Assembly (NCBI RefSeq): GCF_900105475.1
Contig: NZ_LT629777.1
Coordinates: 3,100,001 to 3,164,000, forward strand
From: Pseudomonas asplenii
GTDB taxonomy: Bacteria > Pseudomonadota > Gammaproteobacteria > Pseudomonadales > Pseudomonadaceae
DNA: 64,000 nt
Direction of reading: 5' to 3'
Made by a program: the position numbers and the translations under genes. The notes beneath the pieces are model-generated. The model was not told where the DNA came from and did no database searches. It saw only the letters and a list, made by a program, of their open reading frames with translations. Positions 43,743-53,406 of the stretch are shown in pieces (position 1 is the stretch's first letter; each line of letters opens with the position of its first letter).

Positions 43743-45584
43743 ATGACTGAGTTGATTCGCGTCGAAGACTTGCGCGTGGTCGCCTGTGGTGAGCGCGGCG
43801 AGGTGGAAATCGTCAAGGGTGTGAGCTTTTCCCTGGAAAAAGGTGAAGTGCTGGCATTGATCGGGGAGTCCGGTTCGGGCAAGACCACCATTGCCCTGGC
43901 ATTGCTGGGCTATGCACGGCGCGGCTGTCGTTTGTCTGGCGGGGTGGTGCAGGTTGGCGAGCACGACATGCTCGCGTTGAGCGAAAACCAACTGCAGGGT
44001 CTGCGCGGTAACCGCGTGTCCTATATCGCGCAAAGCGCGGCGGCGGCATTCAATCCGGCCAAAAGGCTGATCGACCAGGTGATTGAGGGCGCGTTGATCC
44101 ATGGCCTGGGCAGCCGCGCCGAGCTGCAGGCCAAGGCCATCGGACTGTTTCGCGACCTGGCCCTGCCCGACCCCGAACGTATCGCCCGCCGCTACCCGCA
44201 TCAGGTCTCCGGCGGCCAACTGCAACGGGTGATGGCGGCCATGGCGCTGATCAGCGACCCGCTGCTGGTGATACTCGACGAACCGACCACCGCGCTGGAC
44301 GTGACCACCCAGATCGACGTACTGCGCGCCTTCAAGCGTGTGGTACGCGAACGCGGCGCCACGGCGGTGTATGTCTCCCATGACCTGGCGGTGGTGGCCC
44401 AAATGGCCGACCAGATCGTGGTGCTCAATGGCGGGCAGATCCTCGAACAAAGCGCCACGGCGTCGCTGCTCAAGGCCCCAAGCCACGCCTACACCAGTAG
44501 TCTGCTGGCTGCCGCCCGGCCGGACACCAGCATTCGTCCGCCCTGCGGCATCGCCGAAGATGTACCGCTACTGACCATCACCGGCCTCACTGCCGGCTAC
44601 GGCAACAAGAATCTGCAAGGCATGCCGTTGATTCGGGTCCTTGAAGACATCGACCTCACTGTGCGCCGTGGTCAGGCCATTGGCGTGATCGGCGAGTCGG
44701 GCTCTGGTAAGTCCACCTTGGCGCGTGTAGTGGCCGGACTGCTGACCCCGGCTCTCGGCGGGCTGACCTTCGACGGCCAGCCGCTGGGCGGCAGCCTCTC
44801 CGAGCGGACCCCGGAACAATTTCGCCGCATCCAGATGGTGTTCCAGAACGCCGACACCGCGCTCAACCCCATGCACAGCGTGGCGAACATCATCAGTCGG
44901 CCGTTGAAAATGTATTTCGGCCTCAAAGGCGCGGCGCTGCAAACGCGCATTGGCGAACTGCTCGACCTGGTACGCCTGCCACGCAACCTCGCCGAACGGC
45001 GCCCGAATGAACTGTCCGGTGGGCAAAAGCAGCGGGTCAACCTGGCCCGGGCCCTGGCGGCCAAGCCCGACCTGATCCTGTGCGATGAAGTGACTTCAGC
45101 CCTCGACACCGTGGTGGGTGCGGCGATCCTCGAACTGCTGCGCGACCTGCGTCAGCAACTGGGGGTGTCGTACCTGTTTATCAGCCATGACATCTCCACC
45201 GTGCGCGCACTGTGCGATGACATTGTGGTGATGTACAGCGGCCACAAGGTGCAGGCCGGTAGCCGGGAGTCGTTTGCCGAGCCACCGTACCACCCCTACA
45301 CCGACCTGTTGATTCACTCGGTGCCCGAGTTGCGCCAAGGCTGGCTGGAAACCTGTGGCACGGCAGGCGACTCGCTGCCAGCGATAGGCGAGCGGGCCAA
45401 TGTGCCGGAACTCTGTACCTTCCTCAATCGCTGCCCGGTGCGCGTCGACGGCCTGTGCAACCGCACCGCGCCGACCCGGCGCCGTCTGGACAACGGCAGT
45501 GAAATCCTCTGTCACCACGACAGCGCCAACTTGCTGAATACCCAGCAGGGCGTTGATGCCATGACCCTGGGAGCCTATGCATGA
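43743..45584 (+). CDS. ABC transporter ATP-binding protein, fused DppD-DppF
   Basis: A 613-residue protein with two complete nucleotide-binding domains in one chain. Walker A motifs are GESGSGKTT (residues 41-49) and a second GESGSGKST in the C-terminal half. Signature motifs VSGGQLQRV and LSGGQKQRV and Walker B regions LVILDEPTTALD and LILCDEVTSALD are all intact. The C-terminal oligopeptide-type extension with cysteines (CTFLNRCPVRVDGLC) is present. It powers import through the two preceding permeases. Confidence 0.94.
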   Translation: MTELIRVEDLRVVACGERGEVEIVKGVSFSLEKGEVLALIGESGSGKTTIALALLGYARRGCRLSGGVVQVGEHDMLALSENQLQGLRGNRVSYIAQSAAAAFNPAKRLIDQVIEGALIHGLGSRAELQAKAIGLFRDLALPDPERIARRYPHQVSGGQLQRVMAAMALISDPLLVILDEPTTALDVTTQIDVLRAFKRVVRERGATAVYVSHDLAVVAQMADQIVVLNGGQILEQSATASLLKAPSHAYTSSLLAAARPDTSIRPPCGIAEDVPLLTITGLTAGYGNKNLQGMPLIRVLEDIDLTVRRGQAIGVIGESGSGKSTLARVVAGLLTPALGGLTFDGQPLGGSLSERTPEQFRRIQMVFQNADTALNPMHSVANIISRPLKMYFGLKGAALQTRIGELLDLVRLPRNLAERRPNELSGGQKQRVNLARALAAKPDLILCDEVTSALDTVVGAAILELLRDLRQQLGVSYLFISHDISTVRALCDDIVVMYSGHKVQAGSRESFAEPPYHPYTDLLIHSVPELRQGWLETCGTAGDSLPAIGERANVPELCTFLNRCPVRVDGLCNRTAPTRRRLDNGSEILCHHDSANLLNTQQGVDAMTLGAYA

Positions 45585-45889
45585 AAGGGCGTTTTGTGAG
45601 GCTGGCCGAACAGGGCCGGCCGAAGGTCAGCCTGACCGTGGATGGCGCAGCCGTCGAAGCCCTGCAGGGCGACACCCTGATGGTCGCCCTGCTGACCCAG
45701 GGCAATGCGCTGCGCCAGTCGGAATTCGACAGTGGGCGTCGCGCCGGTTTCTGCCTGATGGGCGCGTGCCAGGACTGCTGGGTGTGGACCCGCAGCGGCG
45801 AACGTCTGCGCGCCTGTTCCAATGAAGTCCGTGACGGGCTGGACATCGTAACCACACAACCGGAGGCAACATGGCCACTGCACGGGTAG
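45581..45889 (+). CDS. 2Fe-2S subunit of an opine-oxidase/HcnA-like dehydrogenase
   Basis: A 102-residue ferredoxin-like protein of the Fer2_4 type. The cluster cysteines are Cys58, Cys63, Cys66 (FCLMGACQDC) and Cys79. This is the small gamma/A subunit of trimeric flavoprotein dehydrogenases such as HcnABC and D-hydroxyproline dehydrogenase. It overlaps the ABC ATPase gene by four bases and the next subunit by 19, so the complex and the importer are made together. Confidence 0.9.
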   Translation: MKGRFVRLAEQGRPKVSLTVDGAAVEALQGDTLMVALLTQGNALRQSEFDSGRRAGFCLMGACQDCWVWTRSGERLRACSNEVRDGLDIVTTQPEATWPLHG

Positions 45890-47247
45890 TGATCGTGGGC
45901 GCAGGGCCTGCGGGTGTGCGTTGCGCCGAAACCTTGCTGGCGGCCGGGATCAAACCGATCCTGATTGATGAAAACCGCCGCGACGGTGGCCAGATCTACC
46001 GTCGTCAGCCCGAAGGTTTTACCCGCGACTACGCGACCCTTTACGGCAGCGAAGCCGCCAAGGCCCATGACCTGCACCGCAGTTTCGACCGCCTGCGCGC
46101 AGCCATCGACTACCGCCCCGACACCTTGGTGTGGAACCTCACGCCAGGGCAACTGTGCTGTGTGAGCCAGGGCCGTCACACTACGGTGGACTACGATGCG
46201 CTGATCCTCTGCACCGGTGCCACCGACCGCCTGATGCCCATTGACGGCTGGCAACTGGCAGGTACCTACAGCCTGGGCGGGGCGCAGATCGCCTTGAAAA
46301 ACCAGGCCGTTTCCATCGGCCATCGGGTGCTCTTCATGGGCAGCGGGCCGTTGCTGTACCTGGTCGCCAGCCAATACGTGAAGGCCGGCGCGAACGTGGC
46401 GGCGGTGCTCGATACCTCGCCCTTGAGCCTGCGCATCAAAGCCTTGCCCAAGCTGCTGGCGCGTCCGGGTGTGCTGTTCACCGGAATCAGGCTGCTGGCT
46501 CAGTTGTACCGCGCCAAGGTCGCGGTGCACCTGGGGATCAAACCGTTGCAGGTGATGGGTGATGCGAGCAACGGCGTGATGGGCGTTCGGTTCAGCACCG
46601 GCAACGGACGGACCGAGACGGTACAGGCCGACGCCGTGGCGCTGGGTTATCACCTGCGTCCGGAAACCCAACTGGGGGATCTGGCCGGCTGCGCCATGGC
46701 GTTCGATCAGGCCTCCAGCCAATGGTGGCTGGCCACCGATGACGTCGGCCGCACGTCGGTGAAGGGCGTGTATGCGGCCGGTGATGGCGCGAAGATTCGC
46801 GGTGCCGATGCCGCCGAGCATGCTGGGCGTCTGGTGGCGTTGGCGCTGCTGGAAGACCTTGAGCAACCGCTGGACACCGGCCTGCGGGATGAACAGCAAC
46901 AGGCTCTGGCGGTAATGGACCAGTTTCGTCTCGGCCTGGCCCAGGCATTCCCATGGCCCGGCGAGCAGGCCAAGGCGCTGCCCGACAGCGCCATTGTGTG
47001 CCGCTGCGAGATGATCAGCGCCGGTGAATTGCGCCGTACCGTGAACGAGAAGGGGGCCTGCGAAGTCAACCGCGCCAAGGCATTCAGCCGGGTCGGCATG
47101 GGCCGTTGCCAGGGGCGTTATTGTTCCCAGGCCGGCGCCGAAGTGATTGCCGCCGAAGCCGGCGTACCGGTGCAGGAGGTGGGCCGCCAGCGCGGCCAGG
47201 CACCGGTCAAACCCTTGTCGATGCTCACCGAGGAGGCAGGCTCATGA
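45871..47247 (+). CDS. FAD/NAD(P)-binding oxidoreductase with BFD-like domain (HcnB/opine oxidase subunit A)
   Basis: A 458-residue flavoprotein with the FAD motif VVIVGAGPAGVRCAETLL at the N-terminus, a second nucleotide-binding region (RVLFMGSGPLLY) in the middle and the flavin end motif GVYAAGDGAKIRGADAAEHA. The C-terminal ~75 residues are a BFD-like 2Fe-2S domain with cysteines in VCRCEMIS and GRCQGRYCSQAG. It is the middle subunit of the trimeric dehydrogenase. Its stop overlaps the start of the next gene (ATGA). Confidence 0.92.
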   Translation: MATARVVIVGAGPAGVRCAETLLAAGIKPILIDENRRDGGQIYRRQPEGFTRDYATLYGSEAAKAHDLHRSFDRLRAAIDYRPDTLVWNLTPGQLCCVSQGRHTTVDYDALILCTGATDRLMPIDGWQLAGTYSLGGAQIALKNQAVSIGHRVLFMGSGPLLYLVASQYVKAGANVAAVLDTSPLSLRIKALPKLLARPGVLFTGIRLLAQLYRAKVAVHLGIKPLQVMGDASNGVMGVRFSTGNGRTETVQADAVALGYHLRPETQLGDLAGCAMAFDQASSQWWLATDDVGRTSVKGVYAAGDGAKIRGADAAEHAGRLVALALLEDLEQPLDTGLRDEQQQALAVMDQFRLGLAQAFPWPGEQAKALPDSAIVCRCEMISAGELRRTVNEKGACEVNRAKAFSRVGMGRCQGRYCSQAGAEVIAAEAGVPVQEVGRQRGQAPVKPLSMLTEEAGS

Positions 47248-48398
47248 GCGTGCAAAAAGCAGATGTGGTGATTGTTGGCGGCGGGCTGATGGGCGCGGCC
47301 ACCGCGTTTTTCCTGCGTCGGCGCGGCCAGTCGGTGATCTTGCTGGAGCGCGATCAGATCGGCCAGTACGCCAGCGGCGTCAACTTCGGCAACGTGCGGC
47401 GGCAAGGTCGCTTTCTCGGTCAACTGGCTCTGGCCAACCGCTCCTGGGCGTTGTGGAAGCGCCTGCCGGAGCTGATCGACGACGATCTGGAGTTCATCCC
47501 CAGCGGGCACATGCGCGTGTGTTATCGCGAAGATGAAATCGCTGAACTGCAAGCCTACGCCGCCGCCCCGGAGGCGGAGCAACTGGACCTGCAAATCTAT
47601 AGCGGCGCCGAGCTGCATCAACGCTTCGGCTTCCTCGGCCCGGACGTCAAGGGCGGCTCCTACGCCCCCCATGACGGCCATGCCAACCCGCGCCTGGCAG
47701 CGCCGGCCTTTGCCCGTGCCGCCATTCGCCTGGGGGCACGGATTGAAGAGCGCACCGAAGTGGCCGAGGTGCAAAAGGTCGATGGGCAGTTTCACGTCAC
47801 CACCACCGATGGCCGCCAGTTCCAGGCCGCACAGCTGTTGATCACCGCCGGCGCCTGGGGCCAGAAACTCTCGGCACAGTTCGGCGAGCCCGTGCCCCTG
47901 GACACCCACGGCCCGCAGATGGCGGTGACCGAGCCGGTACCCTACGCGTTGCCGACGGTCATCGGTGTGTACACCAAGATCCCTGAAGAGGTGATCTACT
48001 TCCGCCAGATTCCCCGGGGCAATATCGTGATTGGCGGCGGTTACCGCAGCAAACCGGACATGCTCAACCGTCGTGCCTACGTGGAACCCCGCAGCATCCT
48101 CAACCAGATCAGCCAGATGCGCCGCCTGCTGCCGGGCGTGGGGAACCTCAATATCATCCGTGTGTGGAGCGGCATCGAAGGCTACCTGCCGGACTCGCTG
48201 CCGGTGATGGGCGCCAGCGGCAAGGTCGATGGATTGTTCTATGCCTTTGGTTTTTGCGGTCACGGCTTTCAGCTCGGCCCCGGGGTCGGGGATGTGATGG
48301 CCGAACTGCTCACCACCGGCAGCACCAGCACGCCGATCGCGCCATTTTCCATCACGCGCTTTGCCCTTTCTGCCGCCCAATGGAGCCAGGCCTCATGA
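47244..48398 (+). CDS. FAD-dependent oxidoreductase, HcnC/opine-oxidase subunit B type
   Basis: A 384-residue DAO-family flavoprotein, the catalytic subunit that oxidises the C-N bond of the substrate. The FAD motif VVIVGGGLMGAATAFFLRRR is at residues 8-27, and the end motif FGFCGHGFQLGPGVGDVMAE is near residue 335. A near-identical copy is at 32425. ATG 47244 overlaps the HcnB-like stop, and its own stop overlaps the deacetylase start. Confidence 0.92.
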   Translation: MSVQKADVVIVGGGLMGAATAFFLRRRGQSVILLERDQIGQYASGVNFGNVRRQGRFLGQLALANRSWALWKRLPELIDDDLEFIPSGHMRVCYREDEIAELQAYAAAPEAEQLDLQIYSGAELHQRFGFLGPDVKGGSYAPHDGHANPRLAAPAFARAAIRLGARIEERTEVAEVQKVDGQFHVTTTDGRQFQAAQLLITAGAWGQKLSAQFGEPVPLDTHGPQMAVTEPVPYALPTVIGVYTKIPEEVIYFRQIPRGNIVIGGGYRSKPDMLNRRAYVEPRSILNQISQMRRLLPGVGNLNIIRVWSGIEGYLPDSLPVMGASGKVDGLFYAFGFCGHGFQLGPGVGDVMAELLTTGSTSTPIAPFSITRFALSAAQWSQAS

Positions 48399-49552
48399 AA
48401 CCCCGTGTACTGGAAATCCTGAAAAAACTGATGGCGTTCGACACGGTGTCGTCCGAGTCGAACATGGCCTTGATCGAGTACGTGCGCGACCTGCTGCTGA
48501 GCCACGGTATCGAGTCGCTGATCGTCAAGGACGAGAGCGGCCACAAGGCCAACCTGTTCGCCAGCACCGGTCCCAAGAACCAGCCCGGCGTCTTGCTCTC
48601 CGGGCACACCGACGTCGTGCCGGCGGCGGGGCAGGCGTGGACCTTTCCCGCGTTCGCCGCGACCGTGCAGGACGGACGCATCTACGGGCGTGGCAGCTGT
48701 GACATGAAGGGTTTTATCGCCCTGGCCATCGACGCCATGCTCGATGCAGCCGAGCACACGCTGAACCGCCCGCTGCAACTGGCGTTGTCCCACGATGAGG
48801 AGATCGGTTGTGTCGGCGTGCGGCGCCTGCTCGACGTGCTGCACCTGGCGCCCGTGCGGCCGTTTCTGTGTGTGATCGGTGAGCCGACCAACATGCAGTT
48901 TGTGCTGGGCCACAAGGGCAAGGGCTCATACCGTACCTATTGTCGGGGCCTGGAGGCTCATTCGTCGCTGGCACCGCGTTCGGTCAACGCCATCCACGTG
49001 GCCTGCGACTTTATCGCCGCCCTGCGCGAGAGCCAGCAGCAATTGCAACACCATGGCGCTCAGGACAACGACTATGACGTGCCCTACAGCACCGTGCATG
49101 TGGGGAAGATTGTCGGCGGCAAGGCGCTGAATATCGTGCCCAACCTGTGCACCCTGGATTTTGAAGTGCGCAACCTGCCGGCCGATGACCTGGACCAGTT
49201 CCTGGAACAGATGCGCGAACGCGCTGAGACGATCGTGCGGGAGGCGCAGAAACTGTCCAGTGTGGCGGCCATCGAGATCGAAACCGTGAATGTCTATCCG
49301 GGCCTCGATACCCACCCCAGCGTCGAAGCCGTACGTTTTCTCAAGCAGTTCGCCGCGCCGGGCACCGGCACTTCCAAGGTCTCGTTCGGCACCGAAGGCG
49401 GTCTGTTCAAGCAGCGCCTGGATGTACCGGTAGTGGTGTGCGGACCGGGTTCCATCGAGCAGGCGCACAAACCCGATGAGTTTATCGAGATCAGCCAGAT
49501 GGAGGCCGGCGAACGCTTTTTGCACGGTTTGCTGGGTTCGCTGAAGGCCTAG
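48395..49552 (+). CDS. Acetylornithine deacetylase-like M20 hydrolase (ArgE family)
   Basis: A 385-residue M20 metallohydrolase. Metal-site motifs are LSGHTDVVP, GRGSCDMKGF, SHDEEIGCVG and the C-terminal GTEGGLF region. ArgE removes the acetyl group from N-acetylornithine; this copy sits in a catabolic operon and two GNAT acetyltransferases lie nearby, so it more likely removes an acetyl or acyl group from a pathway intermediate or from the imported compound. ATG 48395 overlaps the preceding stop. Confidence 0.87.
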   Translation: MKPRVLEILKKLMAFDTVSSESNMALIEYVRDLLLSHGIESLIVKDESGHKANLFASTGPKNQPGVLLSGHTDVVPAAGQAWTFPAFAATVQDGRIYGRGSCDMKGFIALAIDAMLDAAEHTLNRPLQLALSHDEEIGCVGVRRLLDVLHLAPVRPFLCVIGEPTNMQFVLGHKGKGSYRTYCRGLEAHSSLAPRSVNAIHVACDFIAALRESQQQLQHHGAQDNDYDVPYSTVHVGKIVGGKALNIVPNLCTLDFEVRNLPADDLDQFLEQMRERAETIVREAQKLSSVAAIEIETVNVYPGLDTHPSVEAVRFLKQFAAPGTGTSKVSFGTEGGLFKQRLDVPVVVCGPGSIEQAHKPDEFIEISQMEAGERFLHGLLGSLKA

Positions 49553-49670
49553 CAGAGCCTGCCGTCCTGCGGCGGATTTCAGCACGGCACGCTGCTGTAA
49601 CCGTGCTTTCGGCATCCTCGTCCGTGGCACCTCCCTAGACTGGAGCGTGTCTCGGATCAGGATCTCGACC

Positions 49671-51131
49671 ATGCTCACGACTCGCTTGCAAGACCCCAGC
49701 CTGTTGGCTGAACTCGCCTATGTAGATGGCCAGTGGATCGCCGCCGACAGCGGCGCGACCCTGGACATCCACGATCCCGCCACCGGCCACCTGTTGGCCC
49801 GGGTGCCGGCCATGGACGCTACGGATACCCGTCGTGCCATCCAGGCCGCCGAACGGGCCTGGCCCGCCTGGCGCGCTCGCCCGGCCGCCGAACGCGCGGC
49901 GTTGCTGGAGCGCTGGTACCAGGCGATGCTCGACAACCTCGACGACCTCGCGCTGATCATGACCTGGGAGCAGGGCAAGCCGCTCAATGAAGCCAAGGGC
50001 GAAGTGCGCTACGGCGCCGGCTTCGTCAAATGGTTTGCCGAGGAAGCACGACGGATCTATGGTGAAACCATGCCGGCGCCCAGTGGTGATCGCCGCCTGC
50101 TGACCCTCAAGCAACCGGTGGGCGTGTGTGCGGCCATCACGCCGTGGAATTTCCCCAACGCGATGATCACCCGCAAGTGTGCTCCGGCCCTGGCCGCCGG
50201 TTGCCCGATCATCGTCAAACCCTCGGACCTCACGCCGCTGTCGGCCCTGGCCCTGGCCGTGCTGGCTGAGCGCGTCGGCATTCCGGCCGGGGTGTTCAAT
50301 GTCGTCACCGGGTTGCCGGCCGGCATTGGCGAGGAGCTGACCGGCAACCCGGCGGTGCGCAAGATTTCCTTTACCGGTTCCACTGCGGTCGGCCGCCTGC
50401 TGATGCGCCAGAGTGCCGAGCATATCAAGCGCCTGAGCCTGGAGCTGGGCGGCAATGCGCCGTTTATCGTGTTTGACGATGCCGACCTGGAGCAGGCGGT
50501 GGCCGGGGTGATGCTCAGCAAGTTTCGCAACGCCGGGCAAACCTGTGTGTGCGCCAACCGCATCCTGGTGCAGGCGGGTATCTACGAACGTTTCGCCGCA
50601 CGGTTGGTGCAAGAGGTGGGCAAGCTCAAGGTCGGTAACGGCCTGGAAGAGGGCGTGACGATCGGCCCGTTGATCAACCCGGCGGCGGTGAGCAAGGTGG
50701 CTCGGCATATCGATGATGCCCTGGGCCAGGGTGCGACGTTACTGTGCGGCGCAATCCCCGCAGGTGACAGCCAGCTTGTCCAGCCCACGGTGCTGGGCGA
50801 CTGCCACGCCGGCATGCTGCTGGCCAATGAAGAAACCTTCGGCCCGGTGGCGCCGCTGATGCGCTTCACTGATGAGGCCGAGGCGCTGGCCCTGGCCAAT
50901 GCCACGCCATATGGCCTGGGTGCCTACTACTTCACTCAGGACTTGCAACGTTCGTGGCGCTTCGGTGAGGCCCTGGAATTCGGCATGGTCGGGCTCAACA
51001 CCGGAATTATCTCCATGGAAGTGGCGCCCTTTGGCGGCATCAAACAGTCAGGCCTGGGACGTGAGGGCAGCAAGTACGGGCTGGATGAGTACCTTGAGGT
51101 CAAGGCTTTCCACATTGGCGGTTTGAACTAG
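49671..51131 (+). CDS. Aldehyde dehydrogenase, succinate-semialdehyde dehydrogenase type
   Basis: A 486-residue NAD(P)-dependent dehydrogenase close to the GabD group. The segments ITPWNFPNAMITRK, LELGGNAPFIVF (base Glu) and FRNAGQTCVCANR (catalytic Cys) are characteristic of semialdehyde dehydrogenases. ATG 49671 with AGGA eight bases upstream is preferred to the GTG at 49647. It lies 118 bases after the deacetylase, so a secondary promoter is possible, and 12 bases before the next gene. Confidence 0.9.
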   Translation: MLTTRLQDPSLLAELAYVDGQWIAADSGATLDIHDPATGHLLARVPAMDATDTRRAIQAAERAWPAWRARPAAERAALLERWYQAMLDNLDDLALIMTWEQGKPLNEAKGEVRYGAGFVKWFAEEARRIYGETMPAPSGDRRLLTLKQPVGVCAAITPWNFPNAMITRKCAPALAAGCPIIVKPSDLTPLSALALAVLAERVGIPAGVFNVVTGLPAGIGEELTGNPAVRKISFTGSTAVGRLLMRQSAEHIKRLSLELGGNAPFIVFDDADLEQAVAGVMLSKFRNAGQTCVCANRILVQAGIYERFAARLVQEVGKLKVGNGLEEGVTIGPLINPAAVSKVARHIDDALGQGATLLCGAIPAGDSQLVQPTVLGDCHAGMLLANEETFGPVAPLMRFTDEAEALALANATPYGLGAYYFTQDLQRSWRFGEALEFGMVGLNTGIISMEVAPFGGIKQSGLGREGSKYGLDEYLEVKAFHIGGLN

Positions 51132-51143
51132 CGGGGAGGTACC

Positions 51144-52229
51144 ATGAGCAAAGCATTCAGAATCGCCGCGATTGCCGGTGATGGCATTGGCAAGGAAGTG
51201 TTGCCCGAAGGGCTGCGGGTCCTGGAACAGGCGGCAAAAATCTGGGGCCTGAATCTGAGCATCGAAGTGCTCGACTGGGCTCACTGCGATTACTACCTGG
51301 AACACGGGCAGATGATGCCCGACGACTGGTTCGAGCAGCTCAAGGGCTTCGATGCCATCTACTTCGGGGCTGTCGGTTGGCCGGACAAGGTGCCGGATCA
51401 TATTTCCCTGTGGGGCTCGCTGCTCAAGTTCCGCCGCGACTTCGACCAGTACGTGAATATCCGCCCGGTGCGGCTGTTCCCGGGCGTGCCCTGTCCGCTG
51501 GCCGGGCGTGAGCCGGGAGACATCGACTTCATGGTGATTCGCGAGAACACGGAAGGCGAATACTCGTCGGTGGGCGGCAAGATGTTCGAAGGCACCGAGC
51601 ATGAGATCGTGCTGCAGGAGTCGGTGTTCAGCCGGCGTGGTGTGGACCGCATCCTCAAGTTTGCCTTCGAGCTGGCCCAGACCCGCCCGCGTAAAAAGCT
51701 GACGGCGGCGACCAAGTCCAACGGGATTTCCATCAGCATGCCGTACTGGGACGAACGCACCGCACTGATGGCGGCGAACTATCCCGACGTGAGCTGGGAC
51801 AAGCAGCACATCGACATCCTGTGCGCACGTTTTGTGTTGCAACCGGATCGCTTCGACGTGGTGGTGGCGTCGAATCTGTTTGGCGACATCCTGTCCGACC
51901 TGGGGCCGGCCTGTGCGGGCACCATTGGCATTGCCCCGTCAGCCAATCTTGATCCCGAGCGGCGTTTTCCGTCGTTGTTCGAGCCGGTGCATGGTTCGGC
52001 ACCGGATATTTATGGACAGAACATCGCCAACCCGATTGCGATGATCTGGTCGGGGGCTTTGATGCTGGACTTTTTGGGCAATGGAGATGAGCGCTATCGC
52101 GCGGCCCATGATGGGATTCTGCGGGCGATCGAAGTCGTGATTGCAGACGGGGTGGTGACGCCGGATCTGGGGGGACAGCGCTCTACACAAGAGGTGGGAC
52201 AGGCGATTAGCGAAAGGCTCCCGCGCTAG
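51144..52229 (+). CDS. Tartrate/D-malate dehydrogenase family (TtuC/DmlA-like)
   Basis: A 361-residue beta-decarboxylating dehydrogenase of the isopropylmalate/isocitrate family. It starts with IAAIAGDGIGKEVLPEGLRV and has the MVIRENTEGEYSSVGG segment with TTuC-type residues and the cofactor motif FEPVHGSAPDIYGQNIANP. Family members oxidise tartrate, D-malate or 3-isopropylmalate. Its place at the end of a catabolic operon points to a dicarboxylate or hydroxyacid product, not leucine synthesis. Confidence 0.88.
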   Translation: MSKAFRIAAIAGDGIGKEVLPEGLRVLEQAAKIWGLNLSIEVLDWAHCDYYLEHGQMMPDDWFEQLKGFDAIYFGAVGWPDKVPDHISLWGSLLKFRRDFDQYVNIRPVRLFPGVPCPLAGREPGDIDFMVIRENTEGEYSSVGGKMFEGTEHEIVLQESVFSRRGVDRILKFAFELAQTRPRKKLTAATKSNGISISMPYWDERTALMAANYPDVSWDKQHIDILCARFVLQPDRFDVVVASNLFGDILSDLGPACAGTIGIAPSANLDPERRFPSLFEPVHGSAPDIYGQNIANPIAMIWSGALMLDFLGNGDERYRAAHDGILRAIEVVIADGVVTPDLGGQRSTQEVGQAISERLPR

Positions 52230-52240
52230 AGCGAGCACCT

Positions 52241-52274
52241 TCTCAAGGTGGGAGCGATGGCTCCCACGTTGAGA
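52241..52274. terminator. REP-like palindrome between convergent genes, possible terminator
   Basis: TCTCAAGGTGGGAGC and GCTCCCACGTTGAGA are inverse in 14 of 15 positions with a four-base loop. It sits between the convergent dehydrogenase and ghrA genes. No T-run follows, so it may be a REP unit or a structural terminator. Confidence 0.6.
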
Positions 52275-52284
52275 TTCCCCTGCC

Positions 52285-53211
52285 TCAATAACCCTTGTGG
52301 CGATCCACTTCACCCGTCATGGGTTCACCCCGCTCAAAGCGTCGAATATTTTCCAGTAGCACCCCGAAGGCACTCGCCGGTTGGGTCATCGCGGCAATAT
52401 GCGGCGTCAACACAATCTGCGGGTGCGCCCAGAACGGATGCTCTGTTGGCGCCGGTTCTTCTTGCAGTACATCGAGCACGGCACCACTGAGTTGGCCGCT
52501 GTCCAGTGCGTCGAGCAGATCCTCTTCCACCAGATGCCCGCCACGACCCATGTTGATCAGTGCCGCGCCCTGCGGCAGTTGTGCAAACAACTGGCGATTC
52601 AGAATCCCCTGGGTCTGCTCGGTCAACGGCAGCACGCACAGCAGAATGTCGCACTGGCTGAGAAACGCCGGCAGTTGCGCCGTGCCCGCGTAGCAGTCCA
52701 CGCCCGCCAACTGATGGGCACTGCGCGCCCAGCCCGACAAGGCAAACCCCAGTGGTGCCAGGGTCGCCAGAATCTGCTGGGCCTGTGTGCCCAGGCCCAT
52801 CACTCCCACGCGTCGGTTCATCGCCGGCTGCAACAGGTGCGCTTGCCAGCAGCGTGCAACCTGCTGCTGGCGGTAGCGCAGCATGTCCCGGTGCAGGCTG
52901 AGCACCGCCCAACTGGCGTACTCGCACATGCCACGGGTGATGCCAGGATCGAGCAGGCGCACCACCGGCAGTTCTGGCGGCAGGCGCGACAGGTCCAATT
53001 GGTCGACCCCGGCCGACAGCGCAAACAACACCTTGAGGTTGGGCAGCACGCGCTGCAGATCATCCGGTGCCTGCCAGGCCGCCAGGTACTCGATGTCATC
53101 GGGGTTGCCGATGTCCGGCCAGGCGCGCCATTCGATATCGGGCGCGTGTTCGGCAAACAGTGCCTGCCAGTGTTGGCCGCGCACCGGGTCAGCTTTGTAG
53201 AGCAAGGCCAT
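52285..53211 (-). CDS. ghrA: Glyoxylate/hydroxypyruvate reductase A
   Basis: A 308-residue D-2-hydroxyacid dehydrogenase of the GhrA type, reducing glyoxylate or hydroxypyruvate with NADPH. The nucleotide motif is RRVGVMGLGTQAQQILATL. The catalytic Arg (SAGVDQLDL region), Glu and His of NAD(P)-linked 2-hydroxyacid dehydrogenases can be placed, the last in LTPHIAAMTQP. Of two in-frame ATGs, 53211 has AGGA at seven bases and is preferred over 53217, which nearly abuts it. It suggests that glyoxylate or hydroxypyruvate is formed by this block. Confidence 0.9.
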   Translation of the reverse strand: MALLYKADPVRGQHWQALFAEHAPDIEWRAWPDIGNPDDIEYLAAWQAPDDLQRVLPNLKVLFALSAGVDQLDLSRLPPELPVVRLLDPGITRGMCEYASWAVLSLHRDMLRYRQQQVARCWQAHLLQPAMNRRVGVMGLGTQAQQILATLAPLGFALSGWARSAHQLAGVDCYAGTAQLPAFLSQCDILLCVLPLTEQTQGILNRQLFAQLPQGAALINMGRGGHLVEEDLLDALDSGQLSGAVLDVLQEEPAPTEHPFWAHPQIVLTPHIAAMTQPASAFGVLLENIRRFERGEPMTGEVDRHKGY

Positions 53212-53406
53212 GGGCATTTCCTGCTGGATGAAAGGAGATGCTCATGATCGCCCAAAGCCCGGCGCAGGATCTGTTGAAAGGCGCGTGCAAAACAGTCGAT
53301 CCGCATTTCTCACGGGCCAAGTTCGGCGTAGTTGATTGCTCGCACACCGTACTCTGGACAGCATCGCAACCACCTCTGGGTTGCCGCACTCACGATGGGA
53401 AAAACC

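Noticed and set aside
49626-49641. Possible sigma-54 promoter (TGGCAC) before the aldehyde dehydrogenase gene
   Set aside because: The -12 element does not match TTGC at the required spacing, and no enhancer-binding protein gene is nearby.
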